Shown one piece after another: positions 34,659 to 43,500 of a DNA stretch of 64,000 nt (position 1 is the stretch's first letter; every line of letters begins with the position of its first letter). Below the pieces are notes generated by a model. The model made no database searches. It was not told the origin of the DNA and was given only the letters and a program-made list of their open reading frames with translations. The stretch comes from an uncultured Ruminococcus sp. (GTDB lineage Bacteria > Bacillota > Clostridia > Oscillospirales > Ruminococcaceae), in assembly GCA_902788785.1 (NCBI GenBank), contig CADALT010000001.1:1-64000 (forward strand). The letters run 5' to 3'. A program made the position numbers and the translations under genes.

Positions 34659-36494
34659 TTATGTTTTATTTCCCGCAAACTGAGTCTGATACAGCCTGTA
34701 GTAGCAGCCTTGTTTTTCGATAAGCTCCTCATGTCTGCCGGCTTCTGTGACCCTGCCGCCATCTATGACAACTATCACATCAGCATCACGTATAGTGGAA
34801 AGCCTGTGTGCGATTATCAATGAGGTTCGGTCTTTCATAAGGGCTATCATAGCCTGCTGTATGTGCATCTCTGTTCTGGTATCGACGCTTGATGTGGCTT
34901 CATCAAGGATAAGTATCTTAGGATCTGCAAGTACAGCCCTTGCGATGGTTATAAGCTGTCTTTGTCCCTGTGAAAGGTTAGCGCCGCCCTCAGAAAGTAT
35001 GGTGTCATAACCATCGGGCAAATGCCTTATGAACTCATCTGCATTTGCATGACGTGCCGCACGCTTTATATCTTCCAAAGAAGCGTCCTCTTTACCGTAA
35101 CGGATGTTGTCTCCGACTGTACCCGAGAAAAGCACGGTATCCTGCAAGACTATGGCTATCGAGCTGCGGAGTTCATCTTTTGGGATCTCTGTTATGTCTG
35201 TACCATCAACGGTAATGCTGCCGCTGTCGGTTTCATAGAACCTTGTCAGCAGATTTACGACCGTGGTCTTTCCTGAACCTGTTGCGCCAACAATAGCTAT
35301 CTTCTGACCTTGTTTTATATCAAGATCGAGTCCTTTGAGCACTTGCTTGCCTTCCTCGTAGGAGAACCATACGTCTTTAAAGCAGATATCGCCACGTACC
35401 ATTTCAGCGGTCACAGGTGCCTTGCCGTTATCCGGTTCAGGCTCAGCCTCCATGACCTCGAAGATGCGTTCTGCACCTGCAATAGCTGTTTGTATGTTGG
35501 CATACTGGTTAGCTATCTCGTTTATTGGTCGTGAGAACTGCTTGGAGTAGAGTATGAAAGCTTGTATAGTACCAACGGTTATCCAGCCTTTAAGACTGAA
35601 CCATCCGCCGAAAGCTGCTATCATAACAAATCCGAAGTTTGAGATACAGTTCATGAAAGGACCCATGACACCGCCGCAAATCTGGGCTTTGATACCGCAT
35701 TTGCGCAGTTCATCGCTCATTTCACCAAAATCCTGCACCGCATCTTTTTCCTTTGAATAAGAAACAACTGTGCGGTAGCCTGTTACCATTTCTTCCACAT
35801 GACCGTTGAGTTTGCCGAGTATTATCTGCTGCTGCAAGAAATATCTGCGCATGAACTTAGTCATTTTGCCTGTTACGAATATGGTCAGTACTACAGTGGA
35901 AAGCGAGATAAGCGTCAGCAGCGGCGAGTAAGCCAGCATTATAACGACCGAACCTATGACCGTTAGTACGCCCGATATCAGCGAACCAATGGACTGTGAG
36001 ATCGTATTTGATATGTTTTCCACATCGTTTGTCATACGGCTCATTATATCGCCGTGCCTGTGGGTGTCGAAGTATTTTATGGGCAGTCTTACCAGATCGC
36101 CGAAAAGGTCACGGCGCATGGTGCTGACTGTCCGCTGTGAAAGCTTTGCAGAGAGTATGCCCTGCAAATATGTGAATACCGAGTTTGATATATAAACTAT
36201 ACCAAGTATTATAAGCATTTTCAGAAGCTTTGCTGTTTCCACATTAAGATGTTTATTATCCAATGTAATGCAGTCAATGGCTATCTTCTGTATAAAAGGT
36301 GCAGCCAGATTAAGCAGGGTAATGAAGATCATGACCGCCATCAGCCCGAAGAAAAGCCTTTCGCTTTTTTCTATGTATTTTAAAAGCTTGCGCAGGGTCG
36401 CCATGGCATTTTTAGGCTTTTCACCTGTTACTCTGCCCGAGTTCGGTCCTGCGGGACCACGTCTGTTTGGTCCTACGGGTGGCATAGGGGGCAT
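34659..36494 (-). CDS. Heterodimeric ABC exporter subunit, canonical ATP site
   Basis: Has 611 residues. A Pro/Gly-rich N-terminal tail (about 1-28) is followed by six membrane helices (about 45-325) and a nucleotide-binding domain. Walker A is GATGSGKTTV, Walker B ILILDEATSSVD with the catalytic Glu, and the H-loop IIAHRLST. The signature is LSQGQ rather than LSGGQ. With its neighbour's altered Walker B this gives the one-good-site asymmetry of BmrCD/TM287-288-type multidrug exporters. It overlaps the upstream subunit gene by one base. Last gene of the minus-strand marR-abc-abc operon. Confidence 0.92.
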   Translation of the reverse strand: MPPMPPVGPNRRGPAGPNSGRVTGEKPKNAMATLRKLLKYIEKSERLFFGLMAVMIFITLLNLAAPFIQKIAIDCITLDNKHLNVETAKLLKMLIILGIVYISNSVFTYLQGILSAKLSQRTVSTMRRDLFGDLVRLPIKYFDTHRHGDIMSRMTNDVENISNTISQSIGSLISGVLTVIGSVVIMLAYSPLLTLISLSTVVLTIFVTGKMTKFMRRYFLQQQIILGKLNGHVEEMVTGYRTVVSYSKEKDAVQDFGEMSDELRKCGIKAQICGGVMGPFMNCISNFGFVMIAAFGGWFSLKGWITVGTIQAFILYSKQFSRPINEIANQYANIQTAIAGAERIFEVMEAEPEPDNGKAPVTAEMVRGDICFKDVWFSYEEGKQVLKGLDLDIKQGQKIAIVGATGSGKTTVVNLLTRFYETDSGSITVDGTDITEIPKDELRSSIAIVLQDTVLFSGTVGDNIRYGKEDASLEDIKRAARHANADEFIRHLPDGYDTILSEGGANLSQGQRQLITIARAVLADPKILILDEATSSVDTRTEMHIQQAMIALMKDRTSLIIAHRLSTIRDADVIVVIDGGRVTEAGRHEELIEKQGCYYRLYQTQFAGNKT

Positions 36495-38221
36495 CAGCTC
36501 TCACCTCCGTTAGTTCTTACCTGTGAACTGTAGATATCTCTGTATACTTCACAGTTTTTCAACAGTTCTTCATGTTTGTCACAGCCGACTATCCTGCCGT
36601 GATCCAGCACAACTATCCTATCACAGTCTTTGATACTTGCTATTCTCTGGGCAATGGTGATGACAGTCGTGCCCGAGAGTTTTGTTTTGAGCTCGCTCCT
36701 GAGTTTAGCCTCCGTTGTAAGGTCTAGAGCCGAGGTCGAATCATCGAATATAAGTATCTCGGGCTTTTTGAGCACAGCTCTTGCAATTGATAGCCTTTGT
36801 TTCTGACCGCCCGAAAGGGAAGCGCCTTTTTCGGCGATCATGCTGTCATATCCATCGGGCATACGTGAAATGAATTCATCTGCCTGTGCTGTCACAGCAG
36901 CCGATCTTATTTCTTTATCCGATGCATCTTCTTTGCCCCAGAGAATGTTTTCCTTAACAGATGCCGAGAACAGTTCGCTTTTTTGCAGAACTATACCGAC
37001 ACGCTGTCTCAGATCTTCAAGATCCTGCTCCTTTACATTTACGCCGTCAACAAGTATCTCACCCTCGTTGGCATCGTAGAAACGTGGTATCAGATTTACA
37101 AGAGAAGATTTGCCCGACCCTGTACTGCCAAGTATAGCGATGTTTTCGCCTTGCTTTATGTCAAGGTCTATATTGTAAAGCACAGGTTCACCTCCTGCCG
37201 CAGGATAAGTAAATGAAACGTTTTTAAAAGCAACGGTGCCTTTTTCTGTAAGCTCAACAGGTGTTTGAGCGCTGTTTATTACCGGTTCGGTCTCCAGAAC
37301 TTCGTTTATACGCTTCGCTGATGCTGATGCTCTCGAAACAGTCTGGAACATCATGGAGATCATCATTATACCGTGCAGCACCTGAGTCAGATAATTGACT
37401 GCTGCCATTACCTCGCCCACCTGCATTTCTTTAGCTTCGACCTGAAATCCTCCAACATAAATAACTGCCAGCACTGACATATTCATGATGAGCATCAGAA
37501 AAGGCTGCAGCAAAGCCAAAAGCTTCATTACATCGAGATTTGACTGCATAAGCCCCATGTTGGCAGCATCAAAACGTGTTTCCTCATGTTTTTCTCTGAC
37601 ATACGCCTTGACGACTCTTGCACCCGTAACATTTTCCTGCATGACAGAGTTTACATTATCAAGCTTTTTTGCGACTACCCCATACAGGGGATTAGCCTTG
37701 CGCATTATCAGTATTACTATCAGGGCTTCCACAGGCAGAGCAAATGCAATTACCTTACCAAAGCTGACATTAAGTGAAAGCATCATTACTATACCGCCAA
37801 TGAACATTATCATGTTGCGCACAAAGCTTCTTATCAAAAAGTCTACCATCTGCTGAACTGCTGTTATATCGGCGGTTATCCTTGTTACCAGAGAGCCTGT
37901 GGTGAATTTATCTGTCTGCTGGAAGGAGAGCCCCATGACCCTTTTGAATAGACCGTTTCTCACATCTCTGGCAAAGCCCTGAGAGGCACAGCCCGCAAAA
38001 GCAGCCGACCCAATACCGCAGCTTGCACCGAAGATTATCGATAACAGCATTATTATCCCCGTGCGTATTATAAGCTGCATATTACTCCCCAGCACACCAT
38101 CATCAACTATTTTTGACATGAGCTTTGGCTGTAAAAGGTCCATGGATACCTCGCCTACCATGCACACGGGCGCCATTATCACAAATAACAGATAGGGCTT
38201 TATATATTTCAATAATTTCAC
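36494..38221 (-). CDS. Heterodimeric ABC exporter subunit, degenerate ATP site
   Basis: Has 575 residues with six membrane helices (about 10-310) and a nucleotide-binding domain. Walker A GSTGSGKSSL and signature LSGGQKQRLSIARA are normal. Walker B is ILIFDDSTSALD, with Asp in place of the catalytic Glu, and the H-loop His is Gln (TIAQRIAS). These are the two hallmark changes of the non-hydrolysing half of heterodimeric exporters. It overlaps the marR stop by four bases and its partner's start by one, so the three genes are tightly coupled. Confidence 0.92.
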   Translation of the reverse strand: MKLLKYIKPYLLFVIMAPVCMVGEVSMDLLQPKLMSKIVDDGVLGSNMQLIIRTGIIMLLSIIFGASCGIGSAAFAGCASQGFARDVRNGLFKRVMGLSFQQTDKFTTGSLVTRITADITAVQQMVDFLIRSFVRNMIMFIGGIVMMLSLNVSFGKVIAFALPVEALIVILIMRKANPLYGVVAKKLDNVNSVMQENVTGARVVKAYVREKHEETRFDAANMGLMQSNLDVMKLLALLQPFLMLIMNMSVLAVIYVGGFQVEAKEMQVGEVMAAVNYLTQVLHGIMMISMMFQTVSRASASAKRINEVLETEPVINSAQTPVELTEKGTVAFKNVSFTYPAAGGEPVLYNIDLDIKQGENIAILGSTGSGKSSLVNLIPRFYDANEGEILVDGVNVKEQDLEDLRQRVGIVLQKSELFSASVKENILWGKEDASDKEIRSAAVTAQADEFISRMPDGYDSMIAEKGASLSGGQKQRLSIARAVLKKPEILIFDDSTSALDLTTEAKLRSELKTKLSGTTVITIAQRIASIKDCDRIVVLDHGRIVGCDKHEELLKNCEVYRDIYSSQVRTNGGES

Positions 38222-38697
38222 TTATCTTCCTCCTCCAAAAGATTTATGAGCATCCTGCGCATTATTTTCATCGCTGCATCTAGCTCATCATCGGGGATAT
38301 CCTTTGTAAGAACAGCATCAGCTTCACGGAAAGTCCTGCGCACACACTCGACCTTTTCTCTGCCTGCGTCTGTGAGATATACCTTCATTTGTCTCATGTC
38401 TTTTATATCGGGGATACGTTTTACCAGTCCATCGCTCTCCATTTTAGAGAGTGCCACCGAGACCGTAGGTGCAGTAAGTCTTGTCAGCTGTACCAGTTGA
38501 AGTTGAGTTACCCCGTCTTCATGGGCAAGTTCCATAAGCAGTCTGTGATAACCGTGGGCAATGCCTTGCTTTTCACATTCATGACGCACACGGTGCATAA
38601 AAAGCCTGGATATATCATTTATATACATACTGGGCTTTGGGTCTGGTCTTTCCAGCAAAAGCCTCGGTTTTCTCGTATGGTCATTCTTATATTTCAT
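38218..38697 (-). CDS. MarR-family regulator of the heterodimeric exporter
   Basis: Has 159 residues. The winged helix lies at about 50-120 (GVTQLQLVQLTRLTAPTVSVALSKMESDGLVKRIPDIKDMRQMKVYLTDAG). The N-terminal ~25 residues are a basic extension. GAAAGGGATGAT precedes the ATG. It overlaps the first exporter gene by four bases (ATGA) and has a palindromic operator over its promoter, so it very likely represses the exporter until a substrate-like compound binds. Confidence 0.9.
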   Translation of the reverse strand: MKYKNDHTRKPRLLLERPDPKPSMYINDISRLFMHRVRHECEKQGIAHGYHRLLMELAHEDGVTQLQLVQLTRLTAPTVSVALSKMESDGLVKRIPDIKDMRQMKVYLTDAGREKVECVRRTFREADAVLTKDIPDDELDAAMKIMRRMLINLLEEEDK

Positions 38698-38716
38698 AAT
38701 ATCATCCCTTTCATAC

Positions 38717-38764
38717 TAATTAGTTTTCTAACTAATTATATCATGCCGCATCTCTTTTTGTCAA
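38717..38764 (-). promoter_or_regulatory. Promoter with MarR operator, exporter operon
   Basis: Minus strand: TTGACA (38764-38759), 18-base spacer, TATAAT (38740-38735). The perfect palindrome TAATTAGTT-N4-AACTAATTA (38717-38738) overlaps the -10 and the expected start of transcription. Confidence 0.82.
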
Positions 38765-38843
38765 TAAAAAATGGGATATTTTGTCATAAAAGACATTTTC
38801 CCGGTACATATTGAAAGTTTTCTTTATCATTTTTAAGATGAAC

Positions 38844-38884
38844 ATTAAGATTAATTAAGGTTTCATAAAGTAAGGATTTAGAAT
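38844..38884 (+). promoter_or_regulatory. Response-regulator-type direct repeat upstream of MacB-like operon
   Basis: ATTAAG at 38844-38849 and 38854-38859 repeats with a 10-base period; a further TTAAGA lies at 38833-38838. TAGAAT (38879-38884) is a possible -10 lacking a good -35. This fits activation by the OmpR-type regulator encoded at the end of this locus. Confidence 0.55.
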
Positions 38885-38969
38885 AGAATGATAGTATTAT
38901 GATAAAGGCAAGGGAATACCGAAGAAACATCGGTATTTCATTTAAGTAAAGAACATGGAGGAGTAGAAG

Positions 38970-40637
38970 ATGAAAAAGTCTAACAGGAAAAAGGGTAAGA
39001 AGAAGGTAGTCGCTTTTACCGTATGTGGTATCGCTGCGGCAGCAGTAGGCGGCATGGCGCTTTATGGTTCGGCAGCAGCGAAGAATGAGCCTTCTGTAAA
39101 GCAGGAGACCATAACTCTTGAGAAGATGGACATCTCTCAGAAAGTTACAGTTTCGGGTACTGTACAGAGCGCTGAAAAGCTTTCGCTTACAAGTGAGATA
39201 GTTAATACAAAGGTAAAGAGCGTCAAGGTCAAGGTCGGCGACAAAGTCAAAAAGGGCGATGTTATAGCAGAGCTTGATGACACCGATCTTAAAGCACAGC
39301 TCGATACAGCAAAGAAAGCTATAGATAATTCCAAACAGATAAGCGACATAAATCTGAATGCTGCACAGCGTGGCTATGAAGATGCGATCGAAGACTTTAA
39401 TGCAAAATCTGCCAGCGGTGCTCGCTCAGTAAATGTTGCACAGGATACATATAATAAAGCGGTTGACGATCAGAACAAGACATATAACGATTATAATGAA
39501 GCAGTCAACGACAGAGTTCAGAAGGAAAACGCTGCTGCCGAAGCAGCTACAGCATCTGAGGAAGCTGCAGAGACAGTTGAAGATCTGACAGCAAATCTCA
39601 AAAAGCTGAAAGCTGCTTACGATGCAGCAAGCGATGCCTATGATAAGGTCGCAGCAAATAGAGATGCTGATGCATCAGCACTTAACGATGCTAAGTATGA
39701 GCGTGATACTGCTAAAAACTGTCTTGAACTGGGACAGCAGGCACTTGATGAAGCAACAGAAAAGTCTAAGGCAGCTGATAAGGCTGCTGCTCAGTGTGCA
39801 GAGGCGTATTCCGCAGCACTGATGAAAGAGAAAGAGCTCAAAGCAGGGCTGACCACTGTTGACAGAATGGTAGACGATACATGGAACGCTGTTCAGAGCG
39901 CATCTGATGCCAAGAGAGATGCAGAGCATCAGTACGGCAGCATGGTCTCCGACAGACAGGATGCTGTTGACACAGCTAAACTCAGCACAGACGGCGAAAC
40001 AGATAAGAATGATAAGCAGATAAAGGACATCGAGGAGAGCATTGAAAAATGTGTTATCCGAGCAGAATTTGACGGTGTAGTTACAGCAGTCGGTGTAAAG
40101 GAAGGCGAAACTTACGCAGGCGGTCAGATAGCTGAGATACAGGATGACAGCAGCTATAAGGTAGAGGCAAAGGTCGATCAGTATGACATCAGCAAGCTCA
40201 ATAAGGATATGCCTGCCGAAATATCGGTACAGGCTCTGGGTTCGGAGTCCATCGACGGAAAATTAAGCTTTGTTTCACCGACACCTGCACCTGCCGTACC
40301 TACAGCAGACGGTACTATCTCATCATCAACAGACTATGTTGTTGAAGCATCTTTCGGCGATAAGACAGATGGTCTGCGCATAGGTATGTCAGCAAAGCTT
40401 ATCGTTGTTACCGAGGAAAAGCAGAATGTATTTGCTGTTCCCGATAACTGTATACTTTCCGATGATGACGGCTGGTATGTTCAGGTAAGCAAAGATGGCG
40501 CTGAGATCGAAAATGTATATGTCGAAAAGGGTCTCAAGACCGATTATTATACAGAGATCTCGGGCAAAGATATCAAAGAGGGCATGAACGTGATACAGCC
40601 TGAGTCAGAAGATAAGCCCATTTCACTGTTCTACTGA
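38970..40637 (+). CDS. RND/HlyD-type adaptor subunit of MacB-like exporter
   Basis: Has 555 residues. An N-terminal membrane anchor (about 10-32) is followed by a barrel-sandwich half (SGTVQSAEKLSLTSEIVNTKVKSVKVKVGDKVKKGDVIAELD), a long Ala/Asp-rich coiled coil (about 110-340), the second half of the sandwich (CVIRAEFDGVVTAVGVKEGE) and beta-barrel/membrane-proximal domains. The coiled-coil hairpin is unusually long for a Gram-positive adaptor. GGAGGAG precedes the ATG. The ATPase gene starts after 14 bases and the permease after that, forming a VexABC/MacAB-like set. Confidence 0.9.
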   Translation: MKKSNRKKGKKKVVAFTVCGIAAAAVGGMALYGSAAAKNEPSVKQETITLEKMDISQKVTVSGTVQSAEKLSLTSEIVNTKVKSVKVKVGDKVKKGDVIAELDDTDLKAQLDTAKKAIDNSKQISDINLNAAQRGYEDAIEDFNAKSASGARSVNVAQDTYNKAVDDQNKTYNDYNEAVNDRVQKENAAAEAATASEEAAETVEDLTANLKKLKAAYDAASDAYDKVAANRDADASALNDAKYERDTAKNCLELGQQALDEATEKSKAADKAAAQCAEAYSAALMKEKELKAGLTTVDRMVDDTWNAVQSASDAKRDAEHQYGSMVSDRQDAVDTAKLSTDGETDKNDKQIKDIEESIEKCVIRAEFDGVVTAVGVKEGETYAGGQIAEIQDDSSYKVEAKVDQYDISKLNKDMPAEISVQALGSESIDGKLSFVSPTPAPAVPTADGTISSSTDYVVEASFGDKTDGLRIGMSAKLIVVTEEKQNVFAVPDNCILSDDDGWYVQVSKDGAEIENVYVEKGLKTDYYTEISGKDIKEGMNVIQPESEDKPISLFY

Positions 40638-40651
40638 TGGGAGGGCTGACA

Positions 40652-41386
40652 ATGAATTCTGATGTTGTAATTGATCTTAAAAATATATACAAAAGATTTT
40701 ATGAGGGTGAGCCCAATGAACTGGAGATACTCCACGGTATCGACCTGAAAGTACACAAAGGCGAATTTGTTTCGATCGTCGGTGCTTCGGGTTCGGGCAA
40801 ATCAACGCTGATGAATATAATCGGCGCTCTCGACAGACCTTCAGACGGAAGTTATATACTTAACGGCACAGACATCTGTGCTGCGGGAGATAACGAACTT
40901 TCACATATAAGGAACAAACAGATAGGCTTTGTGTTCCAGACATATAACCTCATCCCCAGAAATTCCGCACTTAAAAATGTGGAGCTTCCTATGATGTACG
41001 CCAGAACAGCCGGTCTTTCAAGAAAAAAGAGAGCGAAAGAACTTCTTGAACTGGTGGGTATGGGTGAAAGAATGACCCATACGCCCGATGAGCTTTCGGG
41101 TGGTCAGAAACAGCGTGTTGCCATAGCAAGAGCACTGGCAAACGACCCCTCTATCATTCTTGCAGATGAGCCCACAGGTGCACTGGATTCCCATACGGGC
41201 AGAATGATAATGGATCTTTTCCATAAGCTCCACGAGGAGGAAGGTATCACCATCGTACTCATCACCCATTCCAACGAACTGGCAGAGGAAACAGAGAGAG
41301 TCCTCACGCTGATGGACGGCAATATCATTTCGGAGAGGAGAGGCAATAACTATGTTACTGGACAATATAAGACTCGCATTCAGTGA
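40652..41386 (+). CDS. MacB-like exporter ATPase
   Basis: Has 244 residues. Walker A is [12 protein letters not shown], the signature LSGGQKQRVAIARAL, and Walker [13 protein letters not shown], with H-loop LITHS. The start at 40652 follows GGGAGGG; the ATG at 40637 overlaps the adaptor stop and has no ribosome site. Its last 35 bases overlap the permease gene, an unusually long overlap that lengthens the C-terminus (GNNYVTGQYKTRIQ) beyond the normal end of the family near ISERRG. Provides energy for the adaptor/permease complex. Confidence 0.9.
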   Translation: MNSDVVIDLKNIYKRFYEGEPNELEILHGIDLKVHKGEFVSIVGASGSGKSTLMNIIGALDRPSDGSYILNGTDICAAGDNELSHIRNKQIGFVFQTYNLIPRNSALKNVELPMMYARTAGLSRKKRAKELLELVGMGERMTHTPDELSGGQKQRVAIARALANDPSIILADEPTGALDSHTGRMIMDLFHKLHEEEGITIVLITHSNELAEETERVLTLMDGNIISERRGNNYVTGQYKTRIQ

Positions 41387-42629
41387 GCTCAAAGCCAACA
41401 AAATGCGCTCGATACTGACTATGCTGGGTATTGTCATCGGTATTGCAGCGGTAATTGCCATAATGACCCTCGGTGACGGACTTGCCAATTCCACTATGGA
41501 GACCTTCGGCGGAGCGCAGGCAAATCAGATAGAGATCGACGTGATACAGAAAACTATGGCAAATGTGACTGACAGGGACAATTATGACAATGCTGCCCGT
41601 CAGATTAAAGACAGCGATAAATTCAACGTAAAAATGTTTGAAGATATACAGGCACATTTCGGTGACAAGCTTGAAGGCATGAGAATGTTTGAATCTTTCG
41701 GCAAGATTGAGTCGGGCGATAATAAGATGGAGTTGATGTCCGTTAATCCCTGCGGTTTTGAGATAGAAGAAGAGAGCAAGAATATCTCTATCATTGCCGG
41801 CAGATCTTTTAATGTCGATGATTATTCAAACGGCGGCAAGGTAATGCTGATAGGTAAGAAATCCGCAGAGAAGCTTTATGGTTCTGCTGAAAATGCTCTC
41901 GGCAGTCTGTATGAAGGTCAGGTAGGCGGAAAGTATCTTACTTATACTATTGTCGGCGTATACGAGACCAAGGAAAACGGTGCAGCCATGAGTATGCTGA
42001 CGGGCGGCAGAAGCAGCTATGAAACAGCTTACATTCCTTTTAAGAGCTATCTCGAAAAGCCTCTGGAGGATATGAGCTTTGAGTGGATCGTCCCCGTGGC
42101 AAAGAACGGTGTAGACGTAGAAAAGCTCCAGAAAGACATCTGTGCATACCTTAACGATAAATACTACGCAGATAACGACACATATAAGGCAGCTTCCATG
42201 ACTATGGGAAATATCCTCGAGCAGGTCAACAGCATAACAGGTCTTATCAAGGGCGTACTTGCAGCTATTGCAGCTATCTCGCTGCTGGTAGGCGGTATAG
42301 GTGTCATGAATATCATGGTAGTTTCCATAACAGAGCGTACCCGTGAGATCGGTACAAGAAAAGCTCTGGGCGCTACAAATAACGATATAAGAGGACAGTT
42401 CCTCATCGAGGCTATCATAATTTGTCTCATAGGCAGCGCCATAGGTATACTGCTGGGCTGCGGACTCGGTGCAGGCGTAGGTGCTGTAATAGGCATCAAC
42501 GGTGCAGCTTCCGTTAAGTCCATTGCAGTCAGCGTACTGTTCTCAATGGCGTTCGGCTTGTTCTTCGGATACTATCCTGCAAACAAGGCTGCAAAACTCA
42601 ATCCCATCGAGGCATTGAGATACGAATAA
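41352..42629 (+). CDS. MacB-like exporter permease
   Basis: Has 425 residues with one N-terminal helix (about 20-42), a MacB-type outer domain (about 45-300), and three C-terminal helices (SVLF-type core: VVSITERTREIGTRKALGATNNDIRGQFLIEAI and PANKAAKLNPIEALRYE). GGAGAGGAGAGG lies before the ATG, inside the ATPase gene. With the adaptor and ATPase it forms a tripartite-like exporter; in Gram-positives such sets export or sense antimicrobial peptides or lipids. Confidence 0.92.
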   Translation: MLLDNIRLAFSELKANKMRSILTMLGIVIGIAAVIAIMTLGDGLANSTMETFGGAQANQIEIDVIQKTMANVTDRDNYDNAARQIKDSDKFNVKMFEDIQAHFGDKLEGMRMFESFGKIESGDNKMELMSVNPCGFEIEEESKNISIIAGRSFNVDDYSNGGKVMLIGKKSAEKLYGSAENALGSLYEGQVGGKYLTYTIVGVYETKENGAAMSMLTGGRSSYETAYIPFKSYLEKPLEDMSFEWIVPVAKNGVDVEKLQKDICAYLNDKYYADNDTYKAASMTMGNILEQVNSITGLIKGVLAAIAAISLLVGGIGVMNIMVVSITERTREIGTRKALGATNNDIRGQFLIEAIIICLIGSAIGILLGCGLGAGVGAVIGINGAASVKSIAVSVLFSMAFGLFFGYYPANKAAKLNPIEALRYE

Positions 42630-42653
42630 AGCTTTTTCCTTTCTTTCATGTAG

Positions 42654-42702
42654 ATATACGGTGTATCTCCTCTGTGCAATGCAGGGGAGATATTCCGGTA
42701 TA
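42654..42702 (+). terminator. Long imperfect hairpin after the exporter genes
   Basis: ATATACGGTGTATCTCC-type left arm (from 42654) pairs with GGAGATATTCCGGTATA (to 42702), with two small mismatched spots and a loop near 42671-42684. It has no clear T-run, so it may be a weak terminator or a processing site before the regulator promoter. Confidence 0.5.
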
Positions 42703-42717
42703 TGGGAGAAATGCGCC

Positions 42718-42746
42718 TTTACTTTTTAGTAAAAGTGTGCTATAAT
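42718..42746 (+). promoter_or_regulatory. Promoter of the two-component genes
   Basis: TTTACT (42718-42723), 17-base spacer, TATAAT (42741-42746). The spacer contains the small palindrome ACTTTT-TAGT-AAAAGT. Confidence 0.65.
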
Positions 42747-42777
42747 TTGTTTTAGATTATTGAAAAGGAGTATGTCT

Positions 42778-43482
42778 ATGGCTTATAAGATCCTTATTGC
42801 AGAGGACGACACGGATATACAGGAGGTACTGCGCCTATATCTTGAAAATTCGGGATTTAAGGTGCTGAGTGCTTATGATGGCAAGACTGCTTATGATATG
42901 CTGAAAGCTGAAAAGCCCGACCTTGCCATATTCGATATAATGATGCCTGAAATGAATGGCTTCGAGCTTACAAAGCGTGTACGTATCGGCAGCAGCATAC
43001 CAATCATCATCCTTTCAGCCATGAATGCCGACAGTGACAAGATACTGGGGCTTGATATAGGTGCTGATGATTATATCACAAAGCCGTTCAATCCGCTGGA
43101 GGTCGTTGCCAGGGTACAGTCAAATCTCAGGCGCAAGTATAAACTTGATAACGGCAGTATGGACGATGGCAGTGAACTGCTGAAAGTCGGTGAGCTTTCT
43201 TTGGATACAAGAAAATTTATTCTCACCAAAAACGGCGAAGAGATACAGCTCACACCCACAGAATACAAGATACTTGCGACCCTTATGGAAAAACCCGGCA
43301 GGGTTTTCACAAAAGCCCAGATATATGAGCGTATAAATGGTGAGTATTTTGAGAATGATGACAACACCATGATGGTACATATCTCAAAGCTGCGTGAGAA
43401 GCTGGGTGATGACAGCAAAAATCCCAGATATTTGAAGACCGTTCGTGGACTCGGATATAAGATAGAGAAGAACGATCATTGA
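42778..43482 (+). CDS. OmpR-family response regulator
   Basis: Has 234 residues. The receiver domain (about 1-118) has acidic pocket EDD (9-11), phospho-Asp D53 (LAIFDIMMP) and switch Lys (DYITKPF). The C-terminal winged helix (about 140-232) is OmpR/PhoB type (LTPTEYKILATLMEKPGRVFTKAQI, MVHISKLREKLGDD, VRGLGYKIE). The start at 42778 has AAAAGGAG; the ATG at 42760 lacks one. With the kinase directly downstream it likely controls the MacB-like exporter just upstream, possibly through the direct repeat at 38844. Confidence 0.92.
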   Translation: MAYKILIAEDDTDIQEVLRLYLENSGFKVLSAYDGKTAYDMLKAEKPDLAIFDIMMPEMNGFELTKRVRIGSSIPIIILSAMNADSDKILGLDIGADDYITKPFNPLEVVARVQSNLRRKYKLDNGSMDDGSELLKVGELSLDTRKFILTKNGEEIQLTPTEYKILATLMEKPGRVFTKAQIYERINGEYFENDDNTMMVHISKLREKLGDDSKNPRYLKTVRGLGYKIEKNDH

Positions 43483-43500
43483 TAAGGCAGGTGAATTCCT

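Noticed and set aside
34659..38697. marR-abc-abc operon as horizontally acquired
   Set aside because: Codon use and base content look like the neighbours, and no mobile-element remnants flank it.
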